Source: Coix lacryma-jobi var. lacryma-jobi (lineage: Eukaryota > Streptophyta > Magnoliopsida > Poales > Poaceae). From it: a stretch of 64,000 nt of DNA. The notes under the pieces are model-generated. The model made no database searches. It saw only the letters and a program-made list of their open reading frames with translations, and had not been told where the DNA came from. Below are positions 21,531 through 33,578 of the stretch, piece by piece. The DNA is taken from assembly GCA_009763385.1 (NCBI GenBank), contig CM019830.1, positions 92,382,649 to 92,446,648 on the forward strand, read 5' to 3'. Within the stretch, counting starts at the first letter, position 1. Every line of letters begins with the position of its first letter. A program made the position numbers and the translations under genes.

Positions 21531-21826
21531 TGTATTGGAAGATGCGCATGTCGGCCTATCTTCAGAGTTTGCGTGCTTCCATCTGGGATATTTGCAACTC
21601 TGCTGATTACGTGGTCTTGGCTGCTCGTGCTACTCAGCATCAGATCGATGAGCACGATGCCAATAGCTGAGCCCGTAATGGTCTTTTCTCATGTTTGAGC
21701 TTGACGGAGTTTGATCGCGTTTCTCACCTCGCTACGGCTCGGCAGATTTGGGCTACCCTCATGCGTTTCCATGAGGGAACCACTCAAGTCAAAACCCGTC
21801 TCTACGAGTCGCACAAGCGAGAGTAT
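21531..21826 (+). pseudogene. Copia gag, segment 2
   Basis: A 296-bp island of host Copia between elements A and B. It reads YWKMRMSAYLQSLRASIWDI, TGA at 21668-21670, then SLTEFDRVSHLATARQIWAT and KTRLYESHKREY. This is the conserved N-terminal capsid region of SIRE-type Gag (YWKxRM, A..IW..L). It continues in frame at 53623 after element B. Confidence 0.8.
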
Positions 21827-23403
21827 TGTTGATGCTCACTAAGTGTCATATTCTTAGCATCAACAAAGGTCATATAACACCACGAAAGGGCCTAAAATCA
21901 ACCAAAAACCTTTTATAAACTAACGATTTCCACTTGTCCATGAAGTTTATTTGAATATAGGAAATTGCAGGGTTTTTGAGCAAAATGACCAAGAGGACCC
22001 ACCAGGAGGCGAGCACACTCACCTGGGCTCACTTTGGGCCAAGGTGGGGTGGCGCCCGCCACCCATCACTGGCGGCCGCCAGGGGAGTGAGGCCCAAACT
22101 CCTCCCCTACCACGTCACTGATCCAGGGGAGGCATGCCACACTCATTTGCAGCCATTGATCACTTAGGTCATTGCATCCAAGGGCCAAGAAGGGAAGTCA
22201 CATGGATCATGACCCAATTGCCCATGTGACGGTTATTTGGACATGCAACCGACCTTGGAACCGCCTCTCTGGAGCTCCTGGATGCCGTTGAAGCAAAGGC
22301 AGTGGATCCAACAGCTAGAGGGGTGGCGGCCGCCACCTAGGGCTGGCGCCCGCCACCACACTCACCCCCATGACCTAACCCTAGGTCCATAAGTACCCCC
22401 CTAGGTCCCTTAGGCTATAAATATGACCCCCCGAGCTCATTTGTACTCAGACCTCACCTCATTAGTCCCACTCTCTTGTAAGCGAAGCTCTGGTGAAGAA
22501 ACACTCTAGTTGAGAGACTTAGAGTGAGAGCGAGAGTGAAGAAGAGAAGAGCTGGAGTTGTAATAGAGGATCTTCCAAGCCTCTGGTATAATTCCAAGTC
22601 TTTCTTCATTTATCTTAGTGTTCTTCTACTTTCAGCATTTACTTTAAGTTCTTTACTTATTGTTCTTGTAGAGTGCTTTCGATCATAGATAACTTAGTAT
22701 TTAGATTGTATCTAGTTTGGGTTCTTCGCTGAGTAATCAGTGCTCTAGTTTTGGACGCAAGATTAGAGTAGTATATATTAGTGTAAGCGCGGTGCTTAGA
22801 CTAATTATACCTTAGTTTGTGGCTAGCCTCCCGGATAGCTGTGGTAGCAAACAGGTGGTGACAGCCCTGGGAGCCTTGAATTCCACCACGTAGTTGGGTT
22901 AGTTTTTAAATCATAAACCTTGTTGTGCATGTCTGAGGTAAATAGTCCAGAGGGTGTGTACGGTTCGAAGAACTAGATAAAACCTTTATTGCTAAGTTAG
23001 TTGTGATCGTAAGTGTGTAGGAAAACATTAATCTATTCATCGGCCAGACCCCGCCGATTTAGTAGTAGTTAGTCTTTCTTTCTTTTCTTTTTTTAGTAGT
23101 AGTAGAAACCAACCCTCATTCATACTTTTCGATCAACCATGCTAGAATCACTAGTTGTTCATAGCGGTCCTAGTGTTAGTTCTGCCATAGTAGCTTCCCT
23201 GTGGAAATAAATACGATACTCGGTTACTCCCGGGTGAAGTGCTACAATAGACTTATTCTGTGCGCTTGCGGAAGCTACCAATAGTCATACGAATAAATAG
23301 TTATACTTCTTACATTAAGAATTACCAACAAACCTTTCTGGCGCCGTTGCCGGGAATAGATTCCATAGTCTACTCCTAGTGACGACGTTAGCAAGAGTCA
23401 ACA
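21827..23403 (+). repeat. Element B 5' LTR
   Basis: TGTTGATGC...GAGTCAACA, 1577 bp. TATA box at 22416-22423. It carries the perfect 16-base palindrome GGTGGCGGCCGCCACC (about 22322), the site hit by D in the 3' LTR. Confidence 0.9.
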
Positions 23404-23411
23404 AGCATTTC

Positions 23412-23429
23412 TGGCGCCGTTGCCGCGGA
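23412..23429 (+). other. Primer binding site, tRNA-Asp type (element B)
   Basis: TGGCGCCGTTGCCGCGGA, one mismatch to the expected site, eight bases after the LTR. Confidence 0.8.
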
Positions 23430-23531
23430 AGCAATTGGCTAGAATTAATTCTTTGTGATTTCTATTGAATTAACCCCTGTAGTTCTAGCGGGTATATATA
23501 TTGTTCGTTGTTTGTGATCGTTCAAGTAGCC

Positions 23532-25638
23532 ATGGTCGGATTCGATCTTCCGAGCAACTATCAAGAAGATCCCGAGGCCATTCTTAGGAGAGCGAGAGCT
23601 AATCTCACTCCTCCGAGGAAGAACCTGGAGCTTCGTGAGAGGAGTTCGTCGAGACAAGAATCCTAGTCAAAAGTGACTGACGAACCAAGCTGCTCCACCG
23701 ATCGATCAACACCAACGCCGACATCGTCATCAACATCGACGTCAACCAAAACACTCTGTGAGCATTCCATGCCTACTCTTGCTCACATTCCAGTGTTACC
23801 TTCTACTAGTAATGTAGATTTTGAGCTTAAACCTCACTTAATACGTATGGCTCAAGCTATTGCATTTAATGGCAAACCTTCCGAGGATGCCAATGCTCAC
23901 CTCCGGAATTTTCTGGAGATATGTAGTACAATTTCTGTGCAGGGAGTTTCGTAGGATGCCATCAGACTTCGTCTTTTTCCATTTTCATTAGTGGAAAAAG
24001 CGAAGCAGTTGTTCCTCTTCAACTCTGGCCACCTGCTGACATGGGTGAGATGCGCGGATCAATTCCTCAACACGTTGTGTCCGTTAAGTTGAACTATTCT
24101 TTTCCGTAGCAAGATTTCCAACTTCGGATAGGGAGACGATGAAACAATCACTGAAGCTTGGGAGAGACTACAAGAGTATGTTGAAAACTGTCCCCACCAT
24201 GGTATGAAATGACTGGTACTTGATCCAGAGCTTCTACCGTGGACTCCAGCAAGAATCTCGACAACACATTGATGCTGCCGCCGGAGGTGCATACCTCTCT
24301 CTCACTGTAGAGAAGGCAACCAAATTGATCGAGACAATGGTGGCGAATCAAGGATGGACAGAAAAATGTGCTAGAGGTATGTCTGAAATTAAGCAAGTTG
24401 ATTCTGTTACCCTGCAATCATTGGTAAAATTGCTAGAGCAAAGAATAAATGAGAAGAGAGATCGTGCTGCAAAAGAGTACTACGCCAAGCAAAGAGCCGC
24501 TTCGTCAAGTGAAGGCCAAGAAGAAATTAAGAAAGAGGATGCAAAATCCCTTCTTAATAATGGTGGCTACGGAGAACCTCCAATTCCAATGATCCAACAA
24601 TGGAATAATAAAGGTATGCCTCAAACCTCCGTATTTAATTCTCCTATTGGAAAATTAGTTTCTAATCAAGGTAGAATTAATGATAGCATAAATAATAAAT
24701 TAATTGAAGATGATAAGATATTAGAAAGAATTTATGCTAAACTAAAAGATTTTTCTGAAGCATTTAAGGAACAAATTAATTTTAATAAGAGATTAGAGCA
24801 AACAATAGATAACATTAAATCTCAAATTAAATACTATGAGGAGGTAAAAGCTGTAACCACAAGAGGTGGTAAATCCACTCGTGATCCACCTCATCCTAAT
24901 TTAGTTCCTAGTAGTAATGCTGCTACAAAGAAAAATATTGTTAATGTTGAAGAAGACAAAGAAGAGGAGACCCCAGCTGAACCTTCATCCAAGGTACGAA
25001 CTGCTCCTCATGAATTCTATGATACACATGTATTACCTTTTCCAGATCGAAACAGAAATCCGACGGAAGACGACCAATTCAAGAAATTTCTCGAGGTAAT
25101 CCAAAAATTATATATACATGTGCCATTTATTGACGCTATGCAGGTTCCAACTTATGCAAAATATTTGAGAGACATGCTCAATAAGAAGAAACCAATTCCA
25201 AGTAGGGATGTGGTTAAATTGAATGAAGATTGTAGTGCGGTCATTTTAAACCAACTCCTAGAAAAGAAGAAGGACCCAGGAAACCCAACGATCGCATGTT
25301 CAATTGGAGAGCAGCACTTCGAGCATGCACTCTGTGATCTGGGAGCAAGCGTCAGTGTCATGCCCAAGGTAATATATGATAAATTAAATCATCATACCTT
25401 GTCCCCTACTTCTATGTGTTTGCAGCTAGCCAATCAATCGCTCCGATATCCCGCGGGAATAGCAGAGAATATTCCGGTAAAAATCCGGAATCTCTTTGTC
25501 CCGGTGGATTTCGTGGTTCGGGATATTAATCCCGACCACCGAACGCCATTGATCTTGGGACAGCCATTTCTGAGCACTGCAAAAGCCACCATTGATGTAG
25601 GAGCTGGAGAAATTCAGCTCCACATCAGTGGAAACTAG
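23532..25638 (+). pseudogene. Gag-protease polyprotein, element B (broken)
   Basis: Copy of the A polyprotein, starting MVGFDLPSNYQEDPEAILRR. In-frame TAG stops at 23664, 23952 and 24129 and a one-base insertion near 24207-24213 break the Gag part. From about 24214 one open frame of about 470 codons runs through the Gag C-terminus into the protease (DLGASVSVMPK, Asp codon at 25336; ILGQPFL), showing that both are one reading frame. It ends at TAG 25636-25638, about 17 codons before the end of the A frame. Two of the stops are CAG to TAG when compared with E. Not expected to make protein. Confidence 0.85.
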
Positions 25639-26613
25639 GAGAAATTCGAGTTCACACCGCGACCGGAAAAACACCCGTCATCAAGGTTCGTCAGTGCCTA
25701 CATCCATCCACAACCACCATGAAGGCGACACTAATCGAGAATCCAAAGCGGCTAACCAAGGTAAGTGAGGCAAAGGTAAGTCTTTACCCCCCCATTTAAA
25801 TTTTCATTTTTACTTAAGCAAATTAATTTTCTGCAAAGTAGATGCTTAGTAGGGTGATTAGGTGAAGCTTAGGGGGCTTAGGGCAGCCTTAGGGGTGGCG
25901 CCCGCCACGCCATGCTGGCGCTCGCCACCCTTTTGGCCCTTTTCCACCTAGCCAATCATGTAGACTATTATCTCTACCTCATAGACTCAAATAACACCAG
26001 GAGAGACCCATGTCTTTGCCCTTTTCAATGCACTCATTCATTCCCATGTCTCCTCCTCTCTCTTCAACTTCACTCCAACTTTTGGACACTTCTCCACTGA
26101 TAAATTCTGGTGAGGAGTGATGAGGAGAGCACAAGTGAGAAAAGGAGTGGCTCTGAGTGGAAATTTCCCACAAAGGGGTGGCGCCCGCCACTTTTTCCTG
26201 GCGCCCACCACCACAGTTTCCACATTTTAGCACGAAACTGCTCTCGAGTAAGTTTCCCACCATCCTTGGTATAAAGTATGACCAGGATGAAGAAGTGGTC
26301 TTTGAAATTTTCAGCCCACTTGCCCCATTTAGGAGGTTACACTCTTTTCACTTTGCACCGACCCTACCACTTTATTCCCCACATGGAATTTCAGTGGACA
26401 TTACGAGGGAAACCTCATGTGTCGGTTGCAGACAAATTTGGGCAAAGTGGGGTGGCGCCCGCCACTTATTCCTGGCGCCCGCCAGGTGGGAGCGGCTCTC
26501 AGCCTTCCCCCTTCCATCCTCAGCCTATAAATACTACCCACACCCCATGCAAGTTCTTACACCTCACTCAAAACACAAAAACACCAGCCACCTTGAGCAC
26601 TAGCAAGGAAGTC
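25639..26613 (+). other. Protease-ORF2 spacer of element B
   Basis: Colinear with 16147-17006 of A, with three paired GC-rich palindromic blocks (25894, 26176, 26449). No RT, RNase H or integrase remnant on either strand. Confidence 0.6.
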
Positions 26614-28278
26614 ATGGGCCCTCTCAAGAACTTCTTCACCGGCAAGAAGAAGAAGAGTAAGGGTGAGGGAAGTTCGTCAAGGGCAAACACTCACATTCGC
26701 TTTGCTGTGAGTGATGAGGAGAGCGCCGGATGGGGTACTCCATCCACCAATGAAATGTCAGTGGATCGGGACTCTCCGCCCACACACCAGGCTGGACCGA
26801 CCATCCGCGTCCAAAACTCCGTCAATGATATCATCTGGCAGACTAATCGGGAACGGCAGGCCCGGAACATCCTCAGTGAGAGGGAGTTCGTCCACACCCG
26901 TCACATCGACGATGACTTGCTAAGTCGCACTGGTATGGACAATGAGTTTCTATATATTTTTCGAACCTTGGGGTGGGAAGATGCATGGAAGGTTAATGAG
27001 GAGGGAATCCTTCCCCTCACAATGGAATTTCTGGCCACAATGCGAATATCTGCTAATCACATAATATTTCGGCTTTTTAATGAAGAACATTCTTTAACAT
27101 AGAGGCAGTTCAGCAAGAATTTAAACTTTGATGATTCATGCTTGCTGAGCCTGGAATCTGCCTGTACGGGATTTAATAAAAATGATTTTTGGAAAAGTAT
27201 TGTAGGGAACAGAGATCCAGGCTTGCCTCGCACAAGTAATATCCACAACCCCACACTCATGTTCTTTCACAAATATATTAGTATCACACTCTTTCCAAGG
27301 CCTGACTTGAGACCAATTAAAAACCCCGAAATGCTGCTGCTTTATGCTCTAGTAAACCACATAAAAGTATCACCCACCAAGGCCATGGCGGACTACTGGT
27401 CTAAATTTAATCAACGCACTGGAAATATTGAAATGACATCATGGATAACTAGACTGGCTTTTAACATGGGTCTGCAGAACACCGCTATATACTCCTACAT
27501 TCCTAGTGACCGAGACCTTTTGACCATGGAACACTTCTCGCAAGGACACCTTTTGCGTGAGAACCAGGAGACCGGTGAGATTCACATGATCTACCAAGAT
27601 TATGTGAATAAAATCGCTCTTCCTGACTTGTCACTTTGGTTGGTGAATGCACCAACGTTACTTTTGGCCCTGGAAACCGAGGCAGAACAAAACCGCAGGT
27701 TGGCTCGAGAGAACACCATGCAGGTTCCCAGGAGGAGGACGCGAGCGCAGACCCGTGCAGCAGAAGAGGCCGCAAAAGCCGCAACAGCGGCACAGGAGTT
27801 TGATCCTTTTCATGCAGGGCAGTATCAAGGAGCAGCACACTATGGTCATTTGACAACCCCTGGCTCGCACCAAGCAGGAGGATCGAATTGGCAACAACCG
27901 CAACATCCACGGTGGGAATACGGTCAGGAGGCGTCCTTTCACTCATCCCAGTTGGGGAGTTCATCCCATTCCTTGGGAGGATCCACCCGGTACACTGGCC
28001 ATGTTGATGAGTTCTTCCATAGGGGAATCTCGCCACAGGCTGCTCGCCATTCGTCCTTTCACCAGGACGAGTGGAAGCGCGATATGGGATATCTTCAACA
28101 CCAAATGAATGGACTCACCATGGATACTGCCGAAATCCGTCAGGACTTGAACGACTTGAACCAAAATTTCCAGGAATTCCGTTAGGAAACTGGTGGAGAA
28201 TTGGGTAATATTTCTTCTCTCCTGCAGCAGAACCAGCAGAACTGGGACGACATGTACCGTCGTCAGGGATGGATGTAA
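26614..28278 (+). pseudogene. ATHILA-type second ORF, element B
   Basis: Same 555-codon frame as 17007-18671, without indels relative to it. Stops at 27100 (TAG for Trp) and 28183 (TAG for Gln) are at other places than those in A, so the ancestral ORF was open and each copy decayed on its own. The N-terminal lysine cluster (TGKKKKSKGEG), the ATHILA core (EREFVHTRHIDDDLL, FPRPDLRPIKNPEMLLLYAL) and the C-terminal Gln-rich coiled-coil part are kept. Confidence 0.8.
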
Positions 28279-29529
28279 CCCAACCACGCCAAATGCCAGC
28301 TTGGGGGAGGACCCCCATCAAAAAGGTAAGTATCACTACCGTCTTTATTTCTGTCAGTTTTATTTCAGTAATTTAAATTTGAGTTTTATCTTAGTTAATT
28401 TGCAGTTAAAATAATAATAATAATAATAAATAAATAAATAGCAATAAATAAAATGCTCTCATCATAAGTCTTTTTAATGAATAAAAATAATGTATGCCAT
28501 GCATTAGAGTTATCATGGGAGAACGTATGCTAGAACTAAACTTGAGACATGAGCATTAGACTAAGTAAAGAGGAAGTAAGTTTCTACTTTGACTTGAGCG
28601 AGTCAAGTTTGTGGAGTAGTTATTTTGAAAAAAAAATAAAACTTGCTCTAAGTACTTCTGTGGCAAAGAAAGTCCTACCAAAGCCAAATAATTTTTACTC
28701 TTAGAGTAGGAGCTTCCACTTGCTGCATGTTAGTGTTGAGCTAGTTAGACCTTTGTTGATAGACATGGTAGAGAAACTTGTCATATCTTTAGACCAAGGA
28801 ATTCACTTGCACCCACCTATATAGTGCTATTCTTACACTGAGAATACGCACACAACATGCCTTTACTTCCATCCATTGTTAGGAATACTACATCATGCTC
28901 CATAATAGAATCTCAGGGACATGGCTATAGCATTGAAAAAAAAGAGAGCAAGTGCTCTAAAGTTAAAAAAAGAGCAAGTGTTCTAGAAAGAAAAGAATAT
29001 TCAAAAGAGCAAGTGCTCTCATTCATTGACATGATCCCACAAATGAGATAGAAAGGAGAGGTGCCATGAAAGTATTAGCCACAATAAATACCACACACTT
29101 GCACATTCCTGGTCTGAACCTATGACTTGTTGCTCCTTTGCTCCATTTGTCTAACTTAGCAAAATTATGCTAGCATTGCATGCTCACTTTTATCCTACCC
29201 ATTAAACCCCACATAAAGTCTTAGTGAGAGGATAATCCTTCCATTTCCACATACAAATATGAGTGATTGAGTGAGCCACAGAAGTTGCTAAGCATGCTTT
29301 CTTTTGAACAAAACTTGCAAAAACTCCACATATCTTGATTAGCAAAACAGGCAAGGGAAAGACAAACCTTCTTTCTTGCTGGTATTTTGTTCTAATCTTG
29401 AGTGCAGGGAAGGCTACCAATTCCATGGTGATGAAAATAATATGGGCATACACAACAAAAACACAGAGTTTCCAAAAATTTAAGTTCATGCTTGCTCAAG
29501 GACGAGCAAGAGGTAAGCTTGGGGGAGCT
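28279..29529 (+). other. 3' untranslated region of element B
   Basis: Colinear with that of A. Three AGAGCAAGTGCTCT hairpin units (28945-29019), a simple ATA/AAT repeat near 28410-28440, and the stem-loop CTTGCTCA/CGAGCAAG with GGGGGAGCT before the LTR (29491-29529). No sense gene. Confidence 0.6.
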
Positions 29530-29550
29530 TGTTGATGCTCACTAAGTGTC
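29530..29550 (+). repeat. Element B 3' LTR, piece 1
   Basis: First 21 bases of the LTR (TGTTGATGCTCACTAA then GTGTC), ending in the TSD made by element C. The LTR continues at 37017. Confidence 0.85.
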
Positions 29551-31051
29551 TGTTGACACTTACTAACGTCGTTACTAAGAATGGACCTTACGATCCATCC
29601 CCGGCAACGGCGCCAGAAATGCTTGTTGGTATTTCTTAGCGTAAGTAGAAGAATTCGCAAGCGCACGGAATTACCGTTGTAGCACTTCACCCGGTGGTAT
29701 TCAGGGTATCGTATTTCCACGAGGAACGGAGGTATTTCTTCTATCTAGTTCATCCAAGGACAACACAAGGGTAGAGAAAGAGAGGGGAATAGAGACGGAT
29801 CGCTAAAGCTTTACTGTCTAAAGATAGATAAACGTTACTTCTACTTGTTCACTTGGGGCACCGGCTTATACCTGGTCTGCCAGGTAACTCCGGCCTTTGT
29901 GTAGCTCTACGCCGTAACCGAACGTGGGGAAAACTAAGGGCAAACAGGGCTGTCACCACCTGCCGCCGATCCCTCACCCGTGGATTACGAGGCAAACGAA
30001 GGTGAACCCTAGCCTAGACACCACGTCTACGCTATTGATCACTACTCTAGCGTTGCGCAGGAACCCCTCCAAATGATTCAGAGGTTCCTCTACTAGAGTA
30101 TCCGCTACGAGAACGGACGACGAACCCGCAAACAAGAAGAGATAAAGTTTATCTAATCAAAAGAACAATAATACTATAGAAACCACGAACACTTACTATG
30201 TATGGATCCCGATGTGGGTACAAGGTAAGGGCTCGTCGAGGTACAAGCTCGGGGAGAGACCGACAAGCCCGATACTTCCCCGCTCTCTTCCCTCACATCT
30301 CACTCTCCAACTCTAGAAAGCTACTAGGGCATAGCCCTAAGGAGTGGGGATCTACTCAAGAGAGAGGTGCTCTTCTATTCCTTTTGTGTGTAGTTGTTTT
30401 GGCCTCCCCTCCTCCTCTCCTTATATAGGTGCTTTAGGTCGGTTTAGGAGGGACTTCGCTGCAAAAATCACCCGGAACCGCCTTAGGGAGGAGTTAATGC
30501 ACCGCCTCATCAAAATTGGGCTGAAACCGTCGTTCTGGGGGGGCGGCCGCCCCCTGGCTGGGCCCCCGTGGGCTGGGCCAAAGCCCATTTGGCCTGAAAT
30601 GTCGTGCTGGGTCTGAATCTGGTTGAAGTTTGATGCACTTCTATATGGGCTTTTTGTGTCCTTGTTCATTTTGCGCATTTCGGCGTGTTGGATTGCGCCT
30701 TTTTGGTTGTTATCCACCTGTATGCATGTTTATGGTCTGCAAAACATAACTTTGCACTACATGTGGAACTTGGTTAGCAATAAATGTATATATATGAGTA
30801 AAATGCATGCTTCTTATTCCCTGGATTGCATGGTAGGTGGGCCACTTAGTATTTGTGTTGCATAATGATGTTTTATGCATTATTTTCCTTGCCTTTATAT
30901 GCATTTCCATCGATGTATGCTTGTAAGCGAATAATCACCAAAACTCGTGGAATGCATTAGTGTAAAGCCCTATTCACTAGTCTTGGGAATATTTTTATAT
31001 ATTTTTATAATGAAGTTGGTGGTATAAAATATGAGTTAAGGACCACCAACA
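29551..31051 (-). repeat. Element C 3' LTR
   Basis: Minus strand TGTTGGTGG...GTGTCAACA. A TATATAA box lies on the minus strand at 30428-30421. An internal PBS-like copy (plus strand CCCCGGCAACGGCGCCAG, about 29600-29617) lies near its inner end. Confidence 0.9.
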
Positions 31052-33578
31052 AGCTCCCCCACACTTAGCCCTTTGCTCGTCCTCGAGTAAATATTAGGAC
31101 TAAGATGGGTCATCTCTCTGATATGTAACCTGCATACAAGTTATTCCAAGCTTCACCTGCACTTATGAACTCTGAAGTGTCTACCATGATATCTTGGGTG
31201 ATTGAAAAATGGAACAACATGGATTCAAATCCCCTTGCATCAATCAATTCAGAAACTTGGGTTTTCATTTTGAAAATGTAAACCATAGCTTAGCTCCTCA
31301 AATGATTCTCTCAAATCGCTCATTTATGTGTTTGGTTCCTCACCAAGGCATACCAAAGTGTTGCCTTCTTTCTTTCCTATTCCTAAAAAACTTTTGTGGA
31401 GTTTGGGTAGGTAAAGATATGAAGGCATACTTACTCCGCATATTTTGCTAAGTCAAATCTCGGATCCGAGGAGAAAGATGCCATACCCTTAGATCAAGAA
31501 GTGCAAGTGTGGGGAATATATATGTATATATATTTTTTTTTGAACTCCTTTGTCATGCTTCTCTCTCCCCCTTTTTTTAGAAACTTATGAAAATATGGGC
31601 TATCTTTATTATTATTTTTTTAGAGAGAGGCGGGCATCGAAGTACCCATTGTTTTCTCATTTGGACACTTATCCATTTTTTTCTGCTCTCTCATTTTTTG
31701 GCACATGCTTCTTTGGCATGGCATCTTTTCTCTTTTCTTCATGCTTTTTTTCCATGGGATTATTTTTTTTCATAGCCCATATTTTGCAAAAGTAAAAAGG
31801 AATTTTGGGAAGAGAGGTTCATAACACAAGTGGTGGAGTTTTTATTTTGGTGGAATGGAAAGGCATGTTTTTGCGTAACTCTTAGTGCAAGAGTTAGCAT
31901 TTTTTTTATGTGGGTGTACGTGAATCTTGATCTTAGGGGCATGATAAGTTTCTCAACAAGGCATCAACAAGACTTGACAAAACTCAATGCAGTAGTAAGT
32001 TGCAAGTATTTGGAGGTTTTAAAATCTAACACTAGATATGGCTTTGGTAGGAATTTTCATATCATTGAGGAGCATGCTATTTGAACTTTGTTTTTGTAAA
32101 ATAAATCCCAAGTTCTTCACATGAAAGAGCAAGGTTCATTTTCATCCTACTATATCTCATATTTCAATTAATTAGATAGCATGGGGTCCCTATGAAATGT
32201 GTTCACAAGTTATAGGAATATTAGCAAGGAATAAAGAGTATGCAAATTTTATCAAAGGATAACTTGGAGATGACATGTCAAAAGTTTTGTATTTTTAATC
32301 TGTTTAGTTTTAATCTTCAAAACATGAGAGATGTGAGGATAGAGTTTTGCACAAACCATCGTTTGAAGATGAAGGAGTTTACGATGAGTTAGAAATGATT
32401 TGACCAACCCGGAAGTTAAGTCAATCCATTCTAAAACCTTTTACCTTGTCCTTCTCCATGTTATGTTTCTCGATGTTGTGCAATGTGTTGGGGAGATCTC
32501 AATTGTGTGAAAGGTTATACTTGGGAGATCTCGCCCACACTTATTCTTGTACCTGTTTATTGAAACAAAACAAAAGAAACAAAAAGAAAGGCTCTACCAG
32601 TTTGAAAACTGGGAAGGCTCGATTTTATTATGAATAATTTTTTTTTATTTTGTTTTCAACAATCTATTTTCATCATTTTTTAATATATATATATATTATA
32701 TATAAATAAATATAAAGATTTTTTTTATTTTATAGCTTAGCAAATCTGAGAAAATGATAAGAAAGTTCCCAATCCTTCATTCTTTTTGCCCTAAAATGAT
32801 TAGAGACAATAATACCTGAAGGAAACTTTCATAATCATATCTCATTTTGCAAGCCATTTTTTATTTATTTATTTACTATTATTTTTTTCATTTTTTTTAT
32901 TATTTAGGAAAACTCTTTTTTTTGGTTTTTTTTAAGCAGAACTCAAACAAGGCTAAGATAAGTTTTGCTATAAAGTGCTAGCCTTGGTTCATCTCCATTA
33001 AAGATTACTTCTTTTGTTTATGCAAACAACTTAGGTTCATTAATCAAGATCTAACGCCATGTCAAATTTTGATTAAAGAAGGTCATTTTAACCTAAGCAC
33101 CATGCTTAATTTAAAAAAAAACCAATGGATGTACCGGGCCCGGTATACCCAAACCAGAGCAGCCGTCATAAATAATAAGAAGCATGAATTTGTATGGTCT
33201 AGTAAACTTATGGAGATAAATGTGAGTAAGGCATTTGATGATTTTTTTTGAAGCTCTTCATGCTCTCTTACATCGTATGTACCCTTGTTCTTCTTGATCA
33301 TATCCTGAAAAGGGTTAACAACCAAGAATATCCGAAGGTGCACACTAACTAGATAGCATGATCTTATTTTTTATTAAGAATTTTTTTAATGATAGTAATA
33401 AAAGAAATATAAAGCTATTTTTTAAATCATTATATAAATATTTTTTTTCTTTTTTTTAGGATAATCCGGGGTATCTCCCGGCAGTGCTTAAGTTATAGTC
33501 TTAAGCTTGACCTTGGGAACTTCATCTTGCAGCCTACAGTGGTGGTGTAAATCCCAGTTCACCACCAAGTATTTGGCA
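31052..33578 (-). other. Noncoding 3' part of element C
   Basis: About 2.5 kb, AT-rich with long A/T runs. No ORF with recognisable domains on either strand. The end next to the LTR carries, on the minus strand, CTCGAGGACGAGCAAAGG and GTGTGGGGGAGCT, the same 3' signature as in A and B. A perfect palindrome TACCGGGCCCGGTA is at 33132-33145. Confidence 0.6.

Noticed and set aside
30500..30620. GC-rich block in element C LTR as the same palindrome family as in A/B
   Set aside because: It is GGGCGGCCGCCCC-like but surrounded by other text, and it differs between the two C LTRs by an indel; homology to the A/B palindromes could not be shown.
31550..31795. Hydrophobic small ORF in element C
   Set aside because: Phe-rich because of long T runs on the plus strand; antisense to the element and not supported by any second copy.
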